Assembly: GCA_019417125.1 (NCBI GenBank) | Contig: DXVZ01000180.1 | Coordinates: 2,439-20,436 of the forward strand | Direction: 5' to 3' | Origin: Phascolarctobacterium sp. | Lineage (GTDB): Bacteria; Bacillota; Negativicutes; Acidaminococcales; Acidaminococcaceae | DNA length: 17,998 nt | In this document: positions 1-5,965 of the stretch, in pieces | How the letters are laid out: each line of letters opens with the position of its first letter | Position numbering within the stretch: position 1 is the first letter of the stretch | The notes under the pieces: generated by a model | The model's database searches: none | What the model was told of the DNA's origin: nothing | What the model saw: only the letters and a program-made list of their open reading frames with translations | Program-made: the position numbers and the translations under genes

Positions 1-510
1 AACCACGTGGTTGGCGTAGTTAAGGCTTATACCACCCGTGTAGGCGAAGGCCCGTTTGTTTGCGAACTGTTTGACGCTGACGGCAGCGCCCTGCGTGAAC
101 GCGGACATGAATACGGCACCGTTACAGGGCGTCCCCGCCGCTGCGGCTGGCTGGATGCGTTTATGCTGAAATACAGCGCGCGCGTTAACAGCCTGGATTG
201 CCTTGCTGTAACCCGCCTTGATATTCTTGACGAAATGCCCGTTATTAAAATGTGCGTAGGCTACAAATATAAGGGCGAAGAAATTAAACAGATACCGGCT
301 AGCCTGAAAGTTTTGGCAGAAGTTGAGCCTGTTTACGAAGAATTTGAAGGCTGGATGACCGATATCAGCGGCGTACGCAAGTACGAAGACCTGCCGGAAA
401 ACTGCAAAAAGTACTTAAAACGCATGAGCGAAGTTGCCGGCGTAGAAGTAGGCATTGTTTCCGTTGGGCCGGACCGCGAACAGACCATGATTTTAAAAGA
501 ACTGTTTTAA
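1..510 (+). CDS. purA: Adenylosuccinate synthetase, C-terminal part (5' end outside window)
   Basis: PurA catalyses the GTP-dependent joining of IMP and aspartate to adenylosuccinate, the first committed step from IMP to AMP, in the cytosol. The frame is open from the first base, so the gene starts before the window and only about the last 169 residues are seen. Visible family landmarks are the YTTRVGEGPF stretch, the TGRPRRCGWLD stretch (substrate-binding Arg loop), the LDILDEMPVIKMCVGYKYKG region and the C-terminal SVGPDREQT motif, all close to Bacillus-type PurA. The ORF ends with TAA at 508-510, and a hairpin terminator follows within 20 bases. Identification is by recognition of the family sequence and is secure. 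Nothing odd is seen in the visible part. Confidence 0.96.
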   Translation, partial: NHVVGVVKAYTTRVGEGPFVCELFDADGSALRERGHEYGTVTGRPRRCGWLDAFMLKYSARVNSLDCLAVTRLDILDEMPVIKMCVGYKYKGEEIKQIPASLKVLAEVEPVYEEFEGWMTDISGVRKYEDLPENCKKYLKRMSEVAGVEVGIVSVGPDREQTMILKELF

Positions 511-527
511 GTTTTAACCGGATAATT

Positions 528-556
528 GCGGCACAGCTTTTAGGCTGTGCCGTTTT
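528..556 (+). terminator. Rho-independent terminator after purA
   Basis: A perfect 9-bp GC-rich stem (CGGCACAGC at 529-537 with GCTGTGCCG at 544-552) has a 6-base loop and is followed by TTTT at 553-556. It lies only about 20 bases before the dpaL start, so it separates purA transcription from dpaL or acts as a partial terminator. Confidence 0.8.
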
Positions 557-574
557 GGTATACGGAGATTGGCT

Positions 575-1780
575 ATGAAAAATTTTGAATATGTGCTGCA
601 TAACGGCAGCAAAAACAGCAGCGTTTTAAACTGTGTTGCTCCCGGCGAAGTTGGCGCGGCACAAAAGCTTCACAAAGGCATGGCAGGTTACGTGCCGGCG
701 CCGCTTGTTAGTTTGCCGCATTTGGCGCAGCAGTTGGGCGTTGCCCAAGTTTTGGTTAAGGATGAATCTAAGCGTTTTGGGCTGAACGCCTTTAAAGCGC
801 TGGGCGGCAGCTACGCCATTGCCAGATATTTGTGCGGCAAACTGGGCATACCCGTTGATGAAAATGCTTTTAACTTGCTTTGCAGCGATGAAGCCAAAGC
901 AAAGCTCGGCACTATAACCTTTGTAACGGCTACGGACGGCAATCACGGGCGCGGCGTTGCCTGGGCGGCGAAACTTTTGGGGCACAAAGCCGTTGTTTAT
1001 ATGCCGGAGGGCACCAGCCAGGAACGGCTGAATAATATTCTTGCTTTGGGTGCGGAAGCTGAAATAACCAAGTTTAATTATGACAGCGCAGTGCGCCTTG
1101 CCTACGCTATGAGCAAAAAGCACGGCTGGGTGCTGGTACAGGATACCGCATGGCCCGGCTATGAAGAAATACCTACCTGGATTATGCAGGGCTACACCAC
1201 AATGGCGCAGGAAATTGCCGTACAGCTTGCTGAATTTGGCGGAGAAACACCGACGCATTTATTTTTGCAGGCAGGCGTAGGCAGCATGGCAGGTGCGGTG
1301 CTGGGCTATTTTGCCGCCCTGTGGCAAGATAAACTGCCTGTTACAGTTATCTGCGAGCCGGACAAAGCAGCCTGCCTGTATAAAACAGCAGCGGCAGGTG
1401 ACGGAGCTATCCACAAAGTAACGGGCAAAATGGACAGCATGATGGCGGGGCTGTGCTGCGGCGAACCGTGCACTATCAGCTGGGATATTATTGATAATTT
1501 TGCCGGCGCTTTTGCAGCTTGCAGCGATGAATACGCCGCTGACGGCATGTGCCTTTTAGGCAGGCCGCAGGGCGGCGATGCGCGCATTGTTTCCGGCGAA
1601 TCGGGCGCGGTTACGGCAGGCGTACTGCATGCGGTTATGGCGGAAAACAGGCTTGCGCCGCTGCGTATGGCGCTGGGGCTCAATGCTGGTTCGCGCGTGC
1701 TGTTAATCAGTACCGAAGGCGACACCGATAAAGTAAACTACCTTAAGGTACTGACCGGAAAATGGCGGCCGGCGGACTGA
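575..1780 (+). CDS. dpaL: Diaminopropionate ammonia-lyase (PLP fold type II)
   Basis: DpaL (YgeX family) is a PLP enzyme that breaks 2,3-diaminopropionate into pyruvate and two ammonia, acting on both enantiomers in the enterobacterial enzymes. The product is 401 residues, the usual family size. The NAFKALGGSYA motif places the PLP Schiff-base Lys at about residue 74. TDGNHGRGVAW places an Asp at about 121 and VQDTAWPGY one at about 190, matching the catalytic Lys77/Asp120/Asp189 set of E. coli (numbering from memory). I chose ATG 575 because GGAG at 564-567 lies 7 bases upstream; an in-frame TTG at 569 is too close to it. The gene sits just after the purA terminator and has no obvious promoter of its own. 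No amino-acid transporter or carbamoyltransferase-like partner (as in ygeWXY) is adjacent. Confidence 0.92.
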   Translation: MKNFEYVLHNGSKNSSVLNCVAPGEVGAAQKLHKGMAGYVPAPLVSLPHLAQQLGVAQVLVKDESKRFGLNAFKALGGSYAIARYLCGKLGIPVDENAFNLLCSDEAKAKLGTITFVTATDGNHGRGVAWAAKLLGHKAVVYMPEGTSQERLNNILALGAEAEITKFNYDSAVRLAYAMSKKHGWVLVQDTAWPGYEEIPTWIMQGYTTMAQEIAVQLAEFGGETPTHLFLQAGVGSMAGAVLGYFAALWQDKLPVTVICEPDKAACLYKTAAAGDGAIHKVTGKMDSMMAGLCCGEPCTISWDIIDNFAGAFAACSDEYAADGMCLLGRPQGGDARIVSGESGAVTAGVLHAVMAENRLAPLRMALGLNAGSRVLLISTEGDTDKVNYLKVLTGKWRPAD

Positions 1781-1805
1781 TTTTTAAATTTAAAACATAA
1801 AAAAT

Positions 1806-1845
1806 AAGCAGGTTTGATGTTTTTTTAGCATCATCAAACCTGCTT
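1806..1845. terminator. Bidirectional terminator between dpaL and the LysM gene
   Basis: A perfect 14-bp stem (1806-1819 with 1832-1845) encloses a T-rich 12-base loop. T-rich sequence follows on both strands (TTTTATTTAT on plus; TATTTTTTATG on minus). It sits between two converging genes and can serve both. Confidence 0.85.
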
Positions 1846-1867
1846 TTATTTATATGTTTGTTTGCTG

Positions 1868-2179
1868 TTATAAATTAGTGTTTGCCGCTTCGGCAAGCAT
1901 TACGCCTTCACCGGCGTGCAAACGCACCGGCACTACAATCTTCTGCCCGGGCTGCAAATCAGTGTTCTGCAAGCCGTTTGCTTCGCAGATACGGTAAATA
2001 ACGGCGCGTACGTCCTCATCGTCTTCCGCCCAGCGGGAGGCAATATCCCACATGGTATCGCCGCTGTATACCGTTACGGTACGGGTGGTGTAAACTTCGT
2101 CTGCTGCGGCAGCCGTGCCAAGCACATAACCGCTGTATAATAAAAGGCCTGCTACTATTAACGCCGTTATTTTTTTCAT
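1868..2179 (-). CDS. Short LysM protein, YneA-like candidate SOS cell-division suppressor
   Basis: The product is a 103-residue protein with an N-terminal hydrophobic segment (about residues 4-24, ending GTAAAA) that is either a signal peptide or a membrane anchor. One LysM domain follows at about 35-86 (TVYSGDTMWDIASRW ... LQPGQKIVVPV), then a short tail. LysM domains bind peptidoglycan. The whole plan (about 105 aa, one N-terminal membrane segment, one LysM) matches Bacillus YneA, which blocks division during the SOS response. The promoter region supports this because it carries two LexA-like boxes. ATG 2179 was chosen over an upstream in-frame TTG at 2200, which would overlap the GAAAGG ribosome binding site. 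lexA itself is not adjacent, unlike in Bacillus. The LysM call is firm; the YneA-like role is inference from architecture and operators. Confidence 0.82.
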   Translation of the reverse strand: MKKITALIVAGLLLYSGYVLGTAAAADEVYTTRTVTVYSGDTMWDIASRWAEDDEDVRAVIYRICEANGLQNTDLQPGQKIVVPVRLHAGEGVMLAEAANTNL

Positions 2180-2198
2180 AAACAAATCACTGCCTTTC

Positions 2199-2212
2199 AA
2201 AACATTTGTTCG
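2199..2212 (-). promoter_or_regulatory. LexA-like (SOS) box at the start of the lysM transcript
   Basis: On the minus strand the site reads CGAACAAATGTTTT. It matches the Firmicutes LexA/DinR consensus CGAACRNRYGTTYC at 13 of 14 positions. It begins about at the expected transcription start (-10 box at 2221-2226), where a bound repressor would block transcription. The match was found by eye. Confidence 0.65.
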
Positions 2213-2220
2213 TTATAGTT

Positions 2221-2249
2221 ATAATAAAACGAACGGCGAATTTTGTCAA
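2221..2249 (-). promoter_or_regulatory. Sigma-70-type promoter of the lysM gene
   Basis: On the minus strand a perfect -35 TTGACA (2249-2244), a 17-base spacer and -10 TATTAT (2226-2221) are seen. The start should fall near 2214. A GTTCGTT/AACGAAC inverted repeat (2208-2214 and 2228-2234) straddles the -10 box, adding a further half-site of the LexA type. Confidence 0.75.
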
Positions 2250-2258
2250 GCATATTTA

Positions 2259-2272
2259 TGAAAATTTGTTCG
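2259..2272 (-). promoter_or_regulatory. Second, weaker LexA-like box upstream of the lysM promoter
   Basis: On the minus strand the site reads CGAACAAATTTTCA, 12 of 14 to CGAACRNRYGTTYC. It lies 10 bases upstream of the -35 box and shares the ATTTGTTCG core (plus strand) with the first box, exactly 60 bp away. Confidence 0.45.
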
Positions 2273-2298
2273 CAAATTGCGCTAAAAACCAAACGGCG

Positions 2299-3240
2299 TT
2301 AGGATACTACCCACATGTAAAACGGCATTACCACTATTGCCAGCACGGTGGTAACAACGGTCAGCGTCGCTGCGTATTCGTAATCCGCGCCGTAGTTTTT
2401 GGCAAGCACCGGCAGCACGGAAGGCGCTGGCATGGCAGCCTGAATGGTAAACACCTGCGTCATCAGCGGCGGAATGCCGACGATGGGCGCCATTAAAATA
2501 ATGCCGAACGGGCAAACCACAAAACGCCCGAACAGCGCCAGTAAAATCTGGCGGTCAAAGTGGATTTTGCTCCAGTCCGCATTGCTTACTACCGCGCCGA
2601 TAAACAGCATCGCCAGCGGCGTCGTCATGTTGCCCATATAGCGAAACGAAACCAGCAGCGGGTGGGGCAGGTGCATTTCCAGCATTACCAGCGTAAAGCC
2701 AATGGCAAAACCAGCCAGCGGCGGGTTAATAATGTGCTTTAAGGTTTGCAGGCTAAACAGCGGCGGCACTTGCTCTTTGCCGTCCACGGCGATAATATGC
2801 GCCGCTACTACCCAAAACACCACGGTATTTGCCATATAGTAAACCAGCACAAAGGGTATGCACTTAGTGCCGAACAGCTCGGTTGAAAGCGGCAGCCCGA
2901 TTAAAATAGTGTTAGTAACAAAAAACACCGCCGCTAAAATGCCGCGCCGACCTTTGGGGATATTGGCAAAACGCACCGCCAGCTGCCCGATGATAAAGCA
3001 GATAATCATTGAAGAAATGGCGACCGGTAAACCGCTGCTCATTTGGATTACCGTGTCATGCGTCAGCGTTTCCGTTAAATTAACAATCATATACAGCGGC
3101 AGGCAGATTTTTGTTATCAGCTTGGAAATCAGGTTCAGGCTCTCGTCCGAAAACCAGTGGTGGCTGCCCAGCCAGTATCCTGCCAGCACCATCAGGCTGA
3201 CTGTAAAAACACCTTCAAACGCATGCAGCACAATGTCCAC
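2299..3240 (-). CDS. AEC family (auxin efflux carrier-like) transporter
   Basis: This 313-residue integral membrane protein has about ten hydrophobic segments arranged in two halves, typical of the AEC/BART superfamily. Bacterial members of the family export or import small organic acids such as malate or malonate; the substrate here cannot be told from sequence. Recognisable features are the N-terminal LAGYWLG segment, the LNLISKLITKICLPLYMIVNL stretch after it, the central NTILIGLPLSTELFG motif (the usual N-x-x-x-x-G-x-P signature before the second half) and a TTPLAMLFIGA segment. Translation starts at GTG 3240 with GGAAG upstream (minus strand). It lies 30 bases downstream of the 115-aa gene and is probably cotranscribed with it. 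Confidence 0.88.
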   Translation of the reverse strand: MDIVLHAFEGVFTVSLMVLAGYWLGSHHWFSDESLNLISKLITKICLPLYMIVNLTETLTHDTVIQMSSGLPVAISSMIICFIIGQLAVRFANIPKGRRGILAAVFFVTNTILIGLPLSTELFGTKCIPFVLVYYMANTVVFWVVAAHIIAVDGKEQVPPLFSLQTLKHIINPPLAGFAIGFTLVMLEMHLPHPLLVSFRYMGNMTTPLAMLFIGAVVSNADWSKIHFDRQILLALFGRFVVCPFGIILMAPIVGIPPLMTQVFTIQAAMPAPSVLPVLAKNYGADYEYAATLTVVTTVLAIVVMPFYMWVVS

Positions 3241-3270
3241 GCGGCCTCACTTCCTTTAAAAAACAAATTT

Positions 3271-3618
3271 TTAGTTTGCTGCGTTCTTAACTTCTTCCAG
3301 CTTGGCTTTCATCCATTCAATCATGGCAAGCTTGCCAAATTCAAACCAGGTAGTGCAGCTGCTGTTTTTGGCAATATAGGCGTTCCATTTTTCCTGGTTA
3401 ACGTTTTCTACCTCCAGCAGGTTCATAATGCCGAAGCCGCTGCGGATGATTAAATCGTTCATCGAAGTAAATTTACTGTTTTCCTGCAAAAACTTATCGT
3501 TGAACAGCGCTGGGAACGATACCAGGCTCAGCGCTTTGCCAAGCTCCTTATCGTGCTTAAAAATATCAAGATAATGTTGGAATTCTTTGTCGATGTCCAG
3601 CTTTGCTTTGTTTTCCAT
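3271..3618 (-). CDS. Unrecognised 115-residue soluble protein
   Basis: I do not recognise this family. The protein is 115 residues, charged and probably mostly helical, with no signal peptide or membrane segment. It has an acidic-basic N-terminal helix (KLDIDKEFQHYLDIFKHDKE) and an aromatic C-terminal part (SCTTWFEFGKLAMIEWMKAKLEE). A strong GGAGG lies 10 bases upstream of ATG 3618, so it is surely translated. It is the first gene of a two-gene unit with the AEC transporter and is divergent from the Rrf2 operon. A role tied to the transporter is possible but is guesswork from position. Confidence 0.75.
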   Translation of the reverse strand: MENKAKLDIDKEFQHYLDIFKHDKELGKALSLVSFPALFNDKFLQENSKFTSMNDLIIRSGFGIMNLLEVENVNQEKWNAYIAKNSSCTTWFEFGKLAMIEWMKAKLEEVKNAAN

Positions 3619-3666
3619 AGTTACAATGCCTCCGGGGTGCAGTTTTAAAATGAAATTTATGCTTTT

Positions 3667-3675
3667 ATTTTAACA
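3667..3675 (-). promoter_or_regulatory. Candidate extended -10 promoter for the 115-aa gene/AEC unit
   Basis: On the minus strand TGT plus TAAAAT forms a TGnTAAAAT extended -10 (3675-3667). There is no good -35 box, only a T-run. It lies about 49 bases before the start codon. Confidence 0.4.
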
Positions 3676-3747
3676 CACATACCGCTATAAAAAAACTGTT
3701 AAAATTTTTAATTTTGCGCCTTAAATGCCGTGCCCGTTAAATTTTTG

Positions 3748-3776
3748 TTGAATCCCTACTTAGATAGTAGTAAAAT
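3748..3776 (+). promoter_or_regulatory. Sigma-70-type promoter of the Rrf2-HD-mnmA operon
   Basis: -35 TTGAAT (3748-3753), a 17-base spacer and -10 TAAAAT (3771-3776) give a start near 3783 and a leader of under 20 bases. AAAGGAG at 3787-3793 is the ribosome binding site for ATG 3800. Confidence 0.75.
3756..3770 (+). promoter_or_regulatory. Inverted-repeat candidate operator for the Rrf2 regulator
   Basis: CTACT (3756-3760) and AGTAG (3766-3770) form a perfect 5-bp inverted repeat with a 5-base A/T-rich spacer. It lies entirely inside the -35/-10 spacer of the rrf2 promoter. Rrf2 proteins are dimers that commonly repress their own promoter, so autoregulation is the simplest reading. Confidence 0.5.
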
Positions 3777-3799
3777 ACTTTATATGAAAGGAGTTCAGC

Positions 3800-4231
3800 A
3801 TGAAAATATCTACTAAAGGGCGTTACGCACTGCGCTTAATGCTTGATTTGGCAGAAAACAGGCGGCAGGGCTACACGCCGGTTAAAGAAATTTCGCTGCG
3901 GCAGGATATTTCGGATAAATATTTAGAGCAGATTATCAGCCGCTTAAGCCGGGCGAAGCTTGTACAAAGCGCCCGCGGCGCGCAGGGCGGCTATAAGCTT
4001 ACCAAAGAACCCGGTGAATGCACGGTAGGCGAAATACTGCGCGTAGCGGAGGGTGACCTTGCCCCGGTAGCCTGTGCCGCGCTGGACCACCCGGCGCTGT
4101 GCCCGCGCTCGGACGACTGCGTGACGGTAGAAGTTTGGCGGCGCATCGGCGAAGCGGTAAACAACGTCGTCGATAACATTACGCTTGCCGATTTATTAAA
4201 GTGGCAGGAAGAAAAAGGCTGCTGTAAATAA
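3800..4231 (+). CDS. Rrf2 family transcriptional regulator, IscR/CymR-like, with Fe-S-type cysteines
   Basis: Rrf2 regulators are winged-helix dimers that control Fe-S cluster assembly, cysteine metabolism or nitrosative stress. The 143-residue product opens with the family signature MKISTKGRYALRLMLDLA. It has the recognition helix region ISDKYLEQIISRLSRAKLV (about 37-55) and the wing GAQGGYKLTK (60-69). Three cysteines at 92, 101 and 107 sit where IscR carries its [2Fe-2S] ligands (Cys92/98/104 in E. coli), with slightly longer spacing. CymR-type members lack these, so a cluster-sensing, IscR-like mode is likely. It heads an operon with an HD protein and mnmA, 53 bases and then 1 base apart. 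No cysteine desulfurase or iscU follows it. Confidence 0.9.
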   Translation: MKISTKGRYALRLMLDLAENRRQGYTPVKEISLRQDISDKYLEQIISRLSRAKLVQSARGAQGGYKLTKEPGECTVGEILRVAEGDLAPVACAALDHPALCPRSDDCVTVEVWRRIGEAVNNVVDNITLADLLKWQEEKGCCK

Positions 4232-4284
4232 AAAGCAAAAAATTTATTAAGTATTAAGCTTTAAAAAACTGGAGGGAATTTTTT

Positions 4285-4878
4285 ATGGCAAATATAACAC
4301 GCGAAGAAGCCTGGGAGTTAGTAAAGGAATATAACAAGGACCCGTTCCATCTGCGCCATGCGCTGACGGTGGAGGGCGTTATGCGCTGGTACGCCAACCA
4401 GCTTGGCTACGGCGATGAAGCCGATTTTTGGGCGCTGGCAGGCCTTTTGCACGACCTTGATTTTGAAATGTACCCCGAACAGCACTGCATTAAATCGCAG
4501 GAGATTATGCGCGAGCGCGGTATCGATGAAAAACTTATTCACGCTACCGCCAGCCACGGCTACGGCTTGGTATGCGATATTAAACCGGAACACCAGATGG
4601 AAAAAGTACTGTTCGCCGCTGACGAATTAACCGGGCTTATTGGTGCGGCCGCTTTAATGCGCCCGTCCAAAAGCGTGTCCGATATGGAAGTAAAATCGCT
4701 GAAAAAGAAATTTAAAGATAAAAAATTCGCCGCAGGCTGCCACCGCGAAGTAATTGCCCAGGGCGCGGAAATGCTGGGCTGGACGCTGGATGAATTATTT
4801 GAAAAAACCATTGAAGCCATGCGCGCAGACGAAGCCAAAATTAACGAATTTTGCGCAACGCTGCCGCCGAAAGAATAA
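4285..4878 (+). CDS. HD-domain phosphohydrolase-like protein
   Basis: HD-domain proteins are metal-dependent phosphohydrolases that act on nucleotides or similar phosphate esters. This 197-residue protein has the expected ligand pattern: His25 (PFHLRHAL), His56-Asp57 (GLLHDLDFE), histidines at about 67, 86 and 91 (SHGYG), and Asp in FAADELTG. No signal peptide or membrane segment is seen. Start ATG 4285 has GGAGGG at 4271-4276. It lies between the Rrf2 gene and mnmA, and its stop is one base before the mnmA ATG, so the two are translationally coupled. Its substrate is unknown; position suggests a link to tRNA thiolation or sulfur and Fe-S homeostasis, but this is inference. Confidence 0.85.
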   Translation: MANITREEAWELVKEYNKDPFHLRHALTVEGVMRWYANQLGYGDEADFWALAGLLHDLDFEMYPEQHCIKSQEIMRERGIDEKLIHATASHGYGLVCDIKPEHQMEKVLFAADELTGLIGAAALMRPSKSVSDMEVKSLKKKFKDKKFAAGCHREVIAQGAEMLGWTLDELFEKTIEAMRADEAKINEFCATLPPKE

Positions 4879-4879
4879 A

Positions 4880-5962
4880 ATGAAGCGAAAGGTACTTGCC
4901 GCTATGAGCGGCGGCGTAGACAGTTCTGCCGCGGCGCTGCTGCTTCAGCAGCAGGGCTATGAAGTTACCGGCGTTACGGCGCGGATGTTCAGCGGCAGCG
5001 ACATTGGCTTGCCGGGCAAAACGCTGAATATTGAGCGAGACATTAAGGACGCGCAGGCAGTGGCGCAAAAGCTTGGCATTGAACACAGAGTTGTTGATTT
5101 AAGCGCCTGCTTCGGGCAGTGCGTCATCGGCCGCTTTGTTAACGAATACCGCTGCGGGAGGACGCCGAACCCCTGCGTGTACTGCAACAAGCACGTTAAG
5201 TTCGGTGCGCTGCTGGATTATGCCAAGGAGCTGGGCTGTGAATATTTGGCTACTGGGCATTACGCGCGTATTTTTTACGACAGAGAGCGCGGACGCTGGC
5301 TTTTGGCGCGCGGCGAGGACCGCCGCAAAGACCAAAGCTATATGCTGTTTTCGCTGAGCCAGGAACAGCTTGCCCACGTGCTTTTGCCGCTGGCTGCCGT
5401 CAGTAAGGGCGAAATACGCCGGCTGGCAGAAGAAAATGGGCTGGTGACGGCGCAGAAGCCGGACAGCCAGGATATTTGCTTTGTGCCGGACGGTGACTAT
5501 GCCGCTTTAATCAGCAGGGTTGATAAAACTCCGGCACAGACCGGCAATTTTGTGCATATTAACGGGCAGGTACTGGGCAGGCACAAAGGCATGGTGCACT
5601 ACACCGTGGGCCAGCGCAAGGGCTTGGGCATTGCCTACGATTATCCGCTGTACGTTACCGAAAAGGATATGGCAAGCGGCAATGTCATTGTCGGTCCGGC
5701 TGAAGCTTTATTCAGCCGCGGGCTGTTGGCTGAAAGCTGTAATTTTATCAGCATAGAAAAGCTTGACGCACCAATGCGCGTAACCGCCAAAACGCGCTAC
5801 CGCCAGGAGGACGTGCCCGCTGTCATCGCGCCCTGCGGCGATGATGTAAAAGTAATGTTTGACGAACCCATGCGCGCCGTTACGCCGGGGCAGGCCGTTG
5901 TATTTTATGACGGCGAGCTTGTTGTTGGCGGCGGCATAATTAAAAGCGCGCTGAAGGAGTAA
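4880..5962 (+). CDS. mnmA: tRNA-specific 2-thiouridylase MnmA, CxxC variant
   Basis: MnmA adenylates and thiolates U34 of Lys, Glu and Gln tRNAs in the cytosol. The 360-residue product is full length. It has the PP-loop SGGVDSS (10-16), ATGHYAR (124-130), the KDQSYML motif (150-156) and the HYTVGQRKGLGIAY barrel segment. The two catalytic cysteines are present: Cys102 in GRTPNPCVYCN and Cys200 in DSQDICF. Unusually, residue 99 is Cys where E. coli MnmA has Asp99, giving a C-x-x-C. Additional cysteines lie at 77, 81, 92 and 120. ATG 4880 has only a weak ribosome binding site, which fits coupling to the HD gene one base upstream; an open frame further upstream overlaps that gene and is not coding. 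Normal neighbours would include a cysteine desulfurase, absent here. Confidence 0.95.
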   Translation: MKRKVLAAMSGGVDSSAAALLLQQQGYEVTGVTARMFSGSDIGLPGKTLNIERDIKDAQAVAQKLGIEHRVVDLSACFGQCVIGRFVNEYRCGRTPNPCVYCNKHVKFGALLDYAKELGCEYLATGHYARIFYDRERGRWLLARGEDRRKDQSYMLFSLSQEQLAHVLLPLAAVSKGEIRRLAEENGLVTAQKPDSQDICFVPDGDYAALISRVDKTPAQTGNFVHINGQVLGRHKGMVHYTVGQRKGLGIAYDYPLYVTEKDMASGNVIVGPAEALFSRGLLAESCNFISIEKLDAPMRVTAKTRYRQEDVPAVIAPCGDDVKVMFDEPMRAVTPGQAVVFYDGELVVGGGIIKSALKE

Positions 5963-5965
5963 GCT

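Noticed and set aside
626..1725. Two long minus-strand frames opposite dpaL
   Set aside because: They are shadows of dpaL: no ribosome binding site, no family resemblance, and composition set by the opposite strand.
4754..4879. Longer open frame upstream of mnmA
   Set aside because: It overlaps the well-supported HD gene in another frame, and MnmA homology begins at ATG 4880.
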